DNA of 5,021 nucleotides, from assembly GCA_014378125.1 (NCBI GenBank), contig JACMOG010000733.1:1-5021 (forward strand), read 5' to 3'. Of this stretch, positions 1-5,021 are shown one piece after another (the stretch's first letter is position 1; each line of letters opens with the position of its first letter). The position numbers were made by a program, and so were the translations under genes. Below the pieces are notes generated by a model that was not told where the DNA came from, did no database searches, and saw nothing but the letters and a program-made list of their open reading frames with translations. This stretch comes from Vitreoscilla sp. (GTDB lineage: Bacteria; Pseudomonadota; Gammaproteobacteria; Burkholderiales; Burkholderiaceae).

Positions 1-1554
1 ATGGTCGAGTCGGAAGCGCAGCAACTGTCCGAAGAAATCATGCTCGGGGGTATCGTGTTCGGCCAGGAGCAGAGCAACATCGCGATCAGCGCGATCCACG
101 AGCTGGTGCGTGACGCCGGCAAGCCGGCGTGGGATTGGGCGGCGCCCGCCAAAGACGAATCGTTCATCGCAAAGGTCGCCGCAATCGCCGAGAACCCGCT
201 GCGCGAGGCGTATCAGATCCGTTCGAAGCAGGCACGCACCCAGGCCACCCGCGCCGTCACAGCCGCGACCGTCGCGTGGTTGCAGGGCGAAGGCGTGGCC
301 TTCGACAAGGTCGGCCTCGACAACGTGCTGTTCGACATCGAAGCGAAGATCGTCCGCAGCCAGATCCTGGCTGGTGAGCCGCGCATCGACGGCCGGGACA
401 CCCGCACCGTGCGCGCAATCGAAATCCGCAACAGCGTGCTGCCGCGCGCCCACGGCTCGTCGCTGTTCACACGCGGCGAGACACAGGCGCTGGTCGCTGC
501 CACGCTCGGCACCGCGCGCGATGCGCAGAAGATCGATGCACTTGCCGGCGAGTACACCGAGCACTTCATGTTGCACTACAACATGCCTCCGTTCGCCACC
601 GGGGAAACCGGCCGCGTCGGCACGCCGAAGCGCCGCGAAATCGGTCACGGGCGGCTGGCCAAGCGCGCGCTGGTGGCGGTGCTGCCGAGCCAGGCCGATT
701 TCCCGTACTCGATGCGCGTCGTGTCTGAAATCACCGAGTCGAACGGCTCCTCGTCGATGGCTTCGGTGTGCGGCGGCTGCCTCGCGCTGATGGACGCCGG
801 CGTGCCGTTGAAGGCGCATGTCGCCGGCATTGCAATGGGCCTGATCAAGGACGGCGCCAAGTTCGCCGTACTGACCGACATCCTCGGCGACGAGGATCAC
901 CTCGGCGACATGGACTTCAAGGTCGCAGGCACGACTGCCGGCGTGACCGCGCTGCAGATGGACATCAAGATCCAGGGCATCACGAAGGAAATCATGCAGG
1001 TCGCGCTGGCGCAAGCCAAGGAAGCGCGCCTGCACATCCTCGGCGTGATGACCGACGCGATGGGCACCGCGAACACCGAGGTGTCGCAGTTCGCCCCACG
1101 CCTCTACACGATGAAGATCAACCCCGACAAGATTCGCGACATCATCGGCAAGGGCGGCGCCACGATCCGCGCGCTGACCGAAGAGACCGGTTGCACGATC
1201 GACATCGGCGAGGATGGAACCATCACGATCGCTTCGACGGATGCAGACAAGGCAGAGCACGCGAAAAAGCGCATCTCCGAGATCACTGCCGAGGTCGAAG
1301 TGGGGAAGGTCTATGAAGGCCCGATCGTCAAGCTGCTCGACTTCGGCGCGCTCGTCAACTTGATGCCGGGCAAGGACGGTCTGCTGCACATCAGTCAGAT
1401 CGCGCACCAACGCGTCGAGAAGGTCACCGACTTCCTGAAGGAAGGCCAGGTCGTTCGCGTCAAGGTTCTCGAGACCGACGAGAAGGGCCGCGTCAAGCTG
1501 TCGATGAAGGCGCTGCTCGAGCGCGAGCCGCAGGGCGATCGCCAGCCGCAGTAA
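1..1554 (+). CDS. pnp: Polynucleotide phosphorylase (PNPase), 3' part of gene
   Basis: PNPase degrades RNA 3' to 5' using phosphate, giving nucleoside diphosphates. It works as a trimer and is often part of the RNA degradosome. The 517 residues here match the family from about residue 188 of the E. coli protein (about 711 aa), so the ATG at position 1 is an internal Met and the first RNase PH domain lies outside the window. Visible in order: helical linker (about 50-120), second RNase PH domain (about 128-345), KH domain (about 362-427) with GKGG at 383-386, and S1 domain (about 435-505). The phosphate-binding serines are Ser250-252. The metal-site residues Asp299, Asp305 and Lys307 correspond to E. 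coli Asp486, Asp492 and Lys494. All are intact, so the enzyme should be active. The tail after S1 is short and polar. The reading frame is open to TAA at 1552. Identification is very secure; the upstream start cannot be seen. Confidence 0.98.
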   Translation: MVESEAQQLSEEIMLGGIVFGQEQSNIAISAIHELVRDAGKPAWDWAAPAKDESFIAKVAAIAENPLREAYQIRSKQARTQATRAVTAATVAWLQGEGVAFDKVGLDNVLFDIEAKIVRSQILAGEPRIDGRDTRTVRAIEIRNSVLPRAHGSSLFTRGETQALVAATLGTARDAQKIDALAGEYTEHFMLHYNMPPFATGETGRVGTPKRREIGHGRLAKRALVAVLPSQADFPYSMRVVSEITESNGSSSMASVCGGCLALMDAGVPLKAHVAGIAMGLIKDGAKFAVLTDILGDEDHLGDMDFKVAGTTAGVTALQMDIKIQGITKEIMQVALAQAKEARLHILGVMTDAMGTANTEVSQFAPRLYTMKINPDKIRDIIGKGGATIRALTEETGCTIDIGEDGTITIASTDADKAEHAKKRISEITAEVEVGKVYEGPIVKLLDFGALVNLMPGKDGLLHISQIAHQRVEKVTDFLKEGQVVRVKVLETDEKGRVKLSMKALLEREPQGDRQPQ

Positions 1555-1582
1555 GCGGTCAGCGAGGCAGCGTCTCCTCACC

Positions 1583-2614
1583 GTGAGCGACTCCGTCCAC
1601 AACGCGTCCACCATGCGCGCCATCGAGATCGCCGGCTTCGGCGGTCCCGAGGTGTTGCGCGAGGTCGTGCGCGCGCGGCCGGTGGCGGGCGCGGGCGAAG
1701 CGCTCATCCGCGTGACGGCGTCGGGCGTCAATCGTCCCGACGTGCTGCAACGCAAGGGGCACTACCCGGTGCCCGCCGGCGCGTCCGACATCCCCGGCCT
1801 CGAGCTGGCGGGCACGACCGAAGACGGCGATTCCGCGGCCCTGGCGGCCGCCGGTTTCGCCATCGGCGATCGCGTCTGCGCGCTGGTGGCCGGCGGCGGC
1901 TACGCCGAGTACTGCGTGGCGCCGGTGGGCCAGATGCTGCCGACGCCCGCGGGCTTCAGCGACGTCGAGTCGGCCGCGCTGCCGGAGAACTTCTTCACCG
2001 TGTGGTCCAACGTGTTCGACCGCGCCCACCTGGCGGCCGGCGACTGGCTGCTGGTGCAGGGCGGCACGAGCGGCATCGGCGTGACGGCCATCCAGCTGGG
2101 CAAGGCCTTCGGCGCCAAGGTGATCGCCACCGCAGGCTCCGAAGACAAGTGCTCGCGCTGCCTCGGGCTGGGCGCCGACCACGCCATCAACTACCGCACC
2201 GAGGACTTCGCCGCACGCGCGCTGGAGATCACCGGCGGAAAGGGCGTCGACGTGGTGCTGGACATGGTGGCGGGCGACTACATCGCTCGCGAGATGTCCT
2301 GCCTGGCCGAAGACGGCCGCATCGTGCTGATCGCGGTGCAGGGCGGCACCAAGTCGCAGGTGGACGCCGGCCTGGTCATGCGCAAGCGGCTCACGCTCAC
2401 GGGCTCCACGCTGCGGGCTCGACCGGTGGCGTTCAAGTCGGCCATCGCGACGGCGCTGCGCGCCAAGGTGTGGCCGCTGCTGGAGTCGCGCCAGGTACAG
2501 CCGGTGATCCAGAAAGTCTTTCCCGCGGCGCAGGCCGCGCAGGCCCACGCCGCGATGGAAGAGGGCCACCACGTCGGCAAGCTCATGCTGTCGTGGACCG
2601 AACAACAACCATGA
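1583..2614 (+). CDS. NAD(P)H quinone oxidoreductase, PIG3-type, zinc-free MDR family
   Basis: This is a 343-residue member of the medium-chain dehydrogenase/reductase superfamily, quinone oxidoreductase branch. The GroES-like N-terminal half carries a PIG3-type signature (VNRPDVLQRKG at 49-59, then a GASDIPGLELAG stretch at 66-77). The Rossmann half has the nucleotide-binding GGTSGIG at 160-166. No structural-zinc cysteine cluster is seen. Relatives reduce quinones with NADPH in the cytosol; the true substrate is unknown. The start is uncertain. GTG at 1583 has a GAGG at 1564-1567, rather far away (15 nt). The ATG at 1613 begins the usual family N-terminus (MRAIEI) and would give 333 aa, but has no evident ribosome binding site. 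I keep GTG with modest preference. The gene starts 28 nt after pnp, and its TGA overlaps the tpiA ATG, suggesting co-transcription. 'qor' would be a loose symbol, so none is given. Confidence 0.93.
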   Translation: MSDSVHNASTMRAIEIAGFGGPEVLREVVRARPVAGAGEALIRVTASGVNRPDVLQRKGHYPVPAGASDIPGLELAGTTEDGDSAALAAAGFAIGDRVCALVAGGGYAEYCVAPVGQMLPTPAGFSDVESAALPENFFTVWSNVFDRAHLAAGDWLLVQGGTSGIGVTAIQLGKAFGAKVIATAGSEDKCSRCLGLGADHAINYRTEDFAARALEITGGKGVDVVLDMVAGDYIAREMSCLAEDGRIVLIAVQGGTKSQVDAGLVMRKRLTLTGSTLRARPVAFKSAIATALRAKVWPLLESRQVQPVIQKVFPAAQAAQAHAAMEEGHHVGKLMLSWTEQQP

Positions 2615-3366
2615 CCACACACACCATGCGCAGGAAACTCGTTGCCGGCAACTGGAAGCTGCACGGCTCGCACTCGGCCAACGCCGAGCTGCTGGCGGGC
2701 ATCCTCGCCGCGCGCCCGTTCGTGTGCGACGTGGCCGTGTGCGTGCCGTTTCCGTACCTGAGCGAGGCCGCGGTGGCGCTGGCGGGCAGCGACGTCCGCT
2801 GGGGCGCGCAGGATTGCTCGCAGCACGACAAGGGCGCGTTCACGGGCGAGGTCTCCGCGGGGATGCTGGCCGAGTTCGGGTGCCGCTACGTCATCGTCGG
2901 GCACTCCGAGCGCCGCGCCATGCACGCCGAGTCCGACCAGCTGGTGGCCGACAAGGCCAAGGCCGTCCTCGCGCGCGGGCTCACGCCCATCGTGTGCGTG
3001 GGCGAGACGCTGGGCCAGCGCGAGCAGGGCACGGCGCAGGCTACGGTCAAGCGCCAGCTGTCGGCCGTCATCCACACGCTGGGCCACTGCGTGGGCGAGA
3101 TGGCGGTCGCCTATGAGCCCGTGTGGGCCATCGGCACCGGCGTCGTCGCCACGCCCGAGCAGGCGCAGGAGATGCACGCGCTGATCCGCGCCCAGCTGCA
3201 CGCGGCCACGCCGCACGCCGACGCCATGCGCATCCTCTACGGCGGCAGCATGAAGCCCGAGAACGCGGCGTCGCTGCTCTCGCAACAAGACATCGATGGC
3301 GGACTCATCGGCGGCTGCGCATTGAAGGCCGCCGACTTCGTCGCCATCTGCCGCGCGGCGGGCTGA
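2611..3366 (+). CDS. tpiA: Triosephosphate isomerase
   Basis: It interconverts dihydroxyacetone phosphate and glyceraldehyde 3-phosphate in glycolysis and gluconeogenesis as a cytosolic TIM-barrel dimer. At 251 aa it is full length for the family. Visible key residues are Asn14 and Lys16 in AGNWK (12-16), the electrophile His98 in VGHSERR (96-102), and the catalytic base Glu169 in AYEPVWAIGTG (167-177), which leads into the phosphate-gripping loop. The phosphate-binding segments are YGGS (210-213) and GLIGG (231-235). All are intact. The start at 2611 overlaps the preceding stop codon (ATGA), consistent with translational coupling. An in-frame ATG at 2626 (246 aa) sits nearer the conserved KLVAGNWK and cannot be excluded. 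No strong Shine-Dalgarno is seen before either start, which fits dependence on re-initiation by ribosomes finishing the upstream gene. The residues after Lys16 are LHG rather than the commoner MNG, a conservative difference. Confidence 0.97.
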   Translation: MTTHTMRRKLVAGNWKLHGSHSANAELLAGILAARPFVCDVAVCVPFPYLSEAAVALAGSDVRWGAQDCSQHDKGAFTGEVSAGMLAEFGCRYVIVGHSERRAMHAESDQLVADKAKAVLARGLTPIVCVGETLGQREQGTAQATVKRQLSAVIHTLGHCVGEMAVAYEPVWAIGTGVVATPEQAQEMHALIRAQLHAATPHADAMRILYGGSMKPENAASLLSQQDIDGGLIGGCALKAADFVAICRAAG

Positions 3367-3415
3367 ACGCCCGACGCGCTCGACACAACAAGATTTCCCT
3401 GGAGTTTCAAAGCAA

Positions 3416-3802
3416 ATGCCCATCTTCGCCAATCTTCTCTTCATCGTGCAGATCGTGTTCGCCATGGCCATGATCGGCCTCGTCCTGATCCAGCACGGCA
3501 AGGGCGCCGACATGGGCGCCTCGTTCGGCAGCGGCGCCTCGGGCAGCCTGTTCGGCGCCACCGGCAGCGCCAACTTCCTGTCACGCTCCCCCGCGGTCTG
3601 CGCCACCCTCTTCTTCGCGGCGACGCTGGGCCTGTCGGTGCTGTCCACCGGCCGCGGCAGCGCTGGGGCCGCCGAGCTGAACCGGCTCGACCAGATCAGC
3701 CCGGCCGCCATCTCCGCCAGCGGTCCGGCCGGCGTCTCGTCGGGCGTGATCGTGGCTCCCGCGTCGGCAGCCTCGGGCGTGCAAGGCATCCCGACGCGTT
3801 GA
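3416..3802 (+). CDS. secG: Preprotein translocase subunit SecG
   Basis: SecG is the small, non-essential subunit of the SecYEG inner-membrane channel and aids SecA-driven export. The 128-residue product has two predicted membrane segments (about 5-25 and 57-77). Between them is the family hallmark loop: LVLIQHGKGADMG (22-34) followed by a Gly/Ser-rich stretch to about residue 50. E. coli SecG is 110 aa. Here residues 78-128 form an Ala/Ser/Gly/Pro-rich tail without clear structure, and such tails vary between species. The start is well supported: GGAG at 3401-3404 lies 11 nt before the ATG, and the protein begins directly with the first hydrophobic segment. It follows tpiA by 49 nt with no obvious terminator between, so it is probably in the same transcript. 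A secG gene next to a tRNA-Leu gene and near tpiA is a familiar arrangement in proteobacteria. Confidence 0.96.
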   Translation: MPIFANLLFIVQIVFAMAMIGLVLIQHGKGADMGASFGSGASGSLFGATGSANFLSRSPAVCATLFFAATLGLSVLSTGRGSAGAAELNRLDQISPAAISASGPAGVSSGVIVAPASAASGVQGIPTR

Positions 3803-3823
3803 AGCGACGATCGCGTCATTTTT
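3793..3823 (+). terminator. Possible weak intrinsic terminator at the end of secG
   Basis: GACGCG at 3793-3798 can pair with CGCGTC at 3812-3817. The loop is 13 nt and may contain a smaller GCGA/TCGC stem (3804-3807 with 3811-3814). The stem is followed by A and five T residues (3819-3823). The left arm overlaps the last codons of secG, with the stop at 3800-3802. The six-pair stem and short T-run make this a weak candidate. It is well placed to end the left-hand transcript before the tRNA. Confidence 0.35.
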
Positions 3824-3839
3824 CTGTAGCGAGTACGGG

Positions 3840-3867
3840 TAAGCGCTGTATTTTTCGCTATAGAATG
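3840..3867 (+). promoter_or_regulatory. Candidate sigma-70 promoter for the tRNA-Leu gene
   Basis: In an AT-richer patch, TATAGAAT at 3860-3867 resembles a -10 element (TAGAAT at 3862-3867 matches TATAAT at five of six positions). The best -35 candidate at usable spacing is TTAAGC at 3840-3845, 16 bp upstream, which matches TTGACA poorly. Transcription would begin near 3873-3876, giving a leader of roughly 70 nt before the mature tRNA. The -10 is credible; the -35 is weak. Nothing else in the spacer looks better. Confidence 0.4.
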
Positions 3868-3875
3868 TGAGGCTG

Positions 3876-3910
3876 TTCAGTGAGCTACATATCCCTCATG
3901 CAAACTGAAC
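3876..3910 (+). repeat. Perfect 7-bp inverted repeat in the tRNA leader
   Basis: GTTCAGT at 3876-3882 is the exact reverse complement of ACTGAAC at 3904-3910, separated by 21 nt. If transcription starts at the candidate promoter just upstream, this would form a stem-loop at the 5' end of the tRNA precursor. No T-run follows it, so it does not look like a terminator. A match of this size could arise by chance in a spacer this long. Confidence 0.4.
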
Positions 3911-3941
3911 TGATCAAGTATTAATGGGTGATCAACGATCA
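3911..3941. repeat. Cluster of GATCA motifs, including a TGATCAA direct repeat
   Basis: TGATCAA occurs at 3911-3917 and again at 3929-3935, an 18-bp repeat distance, close to two helical turns. A third GATCA follows at 3937-3941, six bases before the tRNA. Each TGATCA is itself a palindrome. The repeats are real in the sequence; whether they bind a protein or only shape the tRNA 5' leader cannot be told. Confidence 0.35.
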
Positions 3942-3946
3942 TTCAG

Positions 3947-4031
3947 GCCGACGTGGTGAAATTGGTAGACACGCTATCTTGAGGGGGTAGTGGCGAAAGC
4001 TGTGCGAGTTCGAGTCTCGCCGTCGGCACCA
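3947..4031 (+). tRNA. tRNA-Leu, anticodon GAG
   Basis: This is a complete class II tRNA of 85 nt that closely resembles E. coli tRNA-Leu(GAG). The acceptor stem GCCGACG (3947-3953) pairs perfectly with CGTCGGC (4021-4027), followed by discriminator A and encoded CCA (4029-4031). The D-loop region carries the usual TTGGTAGAC. The anticodon stem CTATC (3974-3978) pairs with GGTAG (3986-3990), with one T-G pair. The loop TTGAGGG places the anticodon GAG at 3981-3983, reading CUC and CUU. The variable arm is GGC-GAAA-GCT (3992-4001), and the T arm GCGAG/CTCGC encloses TTCGAGT (4009-4015). The extra arm and discriminator A are leucine identity features. It lies between secG and nuoA on the same strand. 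Confidence 0.98.
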
Positions 4032-4106
4032 AAGTTTTTAGACGCGCCCTGCGTCATTCCTCCAGAATGTTCACGGCGAAACGTGCGGGCGCACTCGGGA
4101 TCAGCA

Positions 4107-4135
4107 AGCGTTGATCTGTCGAGGCGCTCTTTTTT
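4107..4135 (+). terminator. Possible intrinsic terminator between tRNA-Leu and nuoA
   Basis: AGCGTT at 4107-4112 can pair with GGCGCT at 4123-4128 (four Watson-Crick pairs plus two G-T pairs) around a 10-nt loop. After one C come six T residues (4130-4135). The T-run is convincing but the stem is modest. It would end the tRNA transcript about 76 nt after the CCA. Upstream in the same spacer are two other short hairpins without T-runs: GACGC/GCGTC (4041-4055) and GTGC/GCAC (4083-4094). Confidence 0.35.
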
Positions 4136-4182
4136 CTGCCCCCAGACAAACGACGCAGCCTGCGAACGACAAAAAGCTAGCC

Positions 4183-4542
4183 ATGGACCTGTCTGCCTAC
4201 CTCCCCGTCATCCTGTTCATCCTGGTCGGGGTGGGCATCGGCATCGCGCCCCAGGCGCTCGGCTTCCTCCTGGGCCCCAAGCGGCCCGACGCGCAGAAGA
4301 ACTCTCCGTACGAGTGCGGATTCGAGGCCTTCGAGGACGCGCGGATGAAGTTCGACGTTCGCTACTACCTCGTGGCGATCCTGTTCATCCTCTTCGATCT
4401 CGAGATCGCATTCCTGTTCCCGTGGGCTGTCGCTTTGAAGGACATCGGCGCCACGGGCTTCTGGGCAATGATGATCTTCCTGGCGATCCTGGTCGTCGGC
4501 TTCATCTACGAATGGAAAAAGGGCGCGCTGGACTGGGAGTGA
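4183..4542 (+). CDS. nuoA: NADH-quinone oxidoreductase subunit A (complex I)
   Basis: NuoA is a small membrane subunit of proton-pumping complex I (ND3 homologue), at the junction of the peripheral and membrane arms near the quinone site. The product is 119 aa, a usual length, with three predicted membrane segments (about 5-26, 61-84 and 93-109). Between the first two is the conserved loop with NSPYECGFE (40-48), whose Cys45 corresponds to the ND3 loop cysteine. The second helix carries the conserved acidic pair Asp72 and Glu74 in FDLE. ATG at 4183 is chosen because family members begin with this MxLxxYLP-type N-terminus. The frame extends upstream to a TTG at 4111, but the extra 24 residues look unlike the family and no ribosome binding site supports them. 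The Shine-Dalgarno before 4183 is weak (an A-rich AAAAAG). nuoB follows after 24 nt. The gene is probably the first of the nuo operon; no clear promoter was found in the 151 nt upstream. Confidence 0.96.
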   Translation: MDLSAYLPVILFILVGVGIGIAPQALGFLLGPKRPDAQKNSPYECGFEAFEDARMKFDVRYYLVAILFILFDLEIAFLFPWAVALKDIGATGFWAMMIFLAILVVGFIYEWKKGALDWE

Positions 4543-4566
4543 TCCCGGCTTCGGAGCGACAACACC

Positions 4567-5021
<455 letters not shown>

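Noticed and set aside
2002..2610. Upstream extension of the tpiA frame inside the quinone oxidoreductase gene, as a possible fusion protein
   Set aside because: The extension is an Arg/Gly-rich off-frame reading of the upstream gene. Triosephosphate isomerase begins naturally at 2611 or 2626.
1559..2620. A 353-codon open frame on the - strand covering the whole quinone oxidoreductase gene
   Set aside because: It lies exactly opposite a well-supported gene in GC-rich DNA, where antisense frames stay open through codon bias. Its product is Arg/His/Ala/Gly-rich and resembles no family I know.
2278..3819. A 513-codon open frame on the - strand spanning tpiA and secG
   Set aside because: It crosses three real genes antisense, has shadow-like composition, and shows no domain or ribosome binding site.
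4041..4055. GACGC/GCGTC hairpin just after the tRNA as its terminator
   Set aside because: The T-run (4036-4039 region) lies before the stem, not after it, so it does not fit an intrinsic terminator on the + strand.
4111..4182. Extended N-terminus for NuoA from the TTG at 4111
   Set aside because: The added 24 residues do not resemble NuoA, overlap the terminator-like hairpin and T-run, and lack a ribosome binding site. The ATG at 4183 gives the normal 119-residue protein.

Overview
The window is a compact, GC-rich stretch of housekeeping chromosome. Everything that can be called as a gene lies on the + strand. The gene order is pnp (3' part), a PIG3-type quinone oxidoreductase, tpiA, secG, tRNA-Leu(GAG), nuoA, nuoB (5' part). 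From general knowledge this order, together with the protein sequences, points to a betaproteobacterium of the order Burkholderiales, probably in or near the Comamonadaceae. This assignment is from recognition, not a database search.

Layout. Positions 1-1554 encode the C-terminal 517 residues of polynucleotide phosphorylase: helical linker, second RNase PH domain, KH and S1. After 28 nt comes a zinc-free medium-chain reductase (1583-2614). Its stop codon overlaps the start of triosephosphate isomerase (2611-3366) in an ATGA arrangement. After 49 nt comes secG (3416-3802). A 144-nt spacer then holds a weak terminator-like hairpin, a plausible promoter -10 element and a 7-bp inverted repeat. 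It leads to a complete 85-nt class II tRNA-Leu with anticodon GAG and encoded CCA (3947-4031). A 151-nt spacer with a second terminator-like hairpin precedes nuoA (4183-4542). nuoB begins at 4567 and runs off the right edge.

How the genes relate. The left block (pnp, quinone reductase, tpiA, secG) is tightly spaced and could be one transcript, although the products do unrelated jobs: RNA decay, quinone or NADPH redox chemistry, glycolysis, and protein export. The tRNA separates this block from the start of the nuo operon, which encodes respiratory complex I. No mobile element, CRISPR array, phage gene or defence gene is visible, and I found no new biological system. The oddest observation is in NuoB: two near-invariant positions close to iron-sulfur cluster ligands are changed (Pro121 where Arg is usual, Arg135 where Gly is usual). 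This is either a real variant or sequence error near the window edge. The remaining observations are small repeats and hairpins in the two spacers around the tRNA, several of which could be chance.
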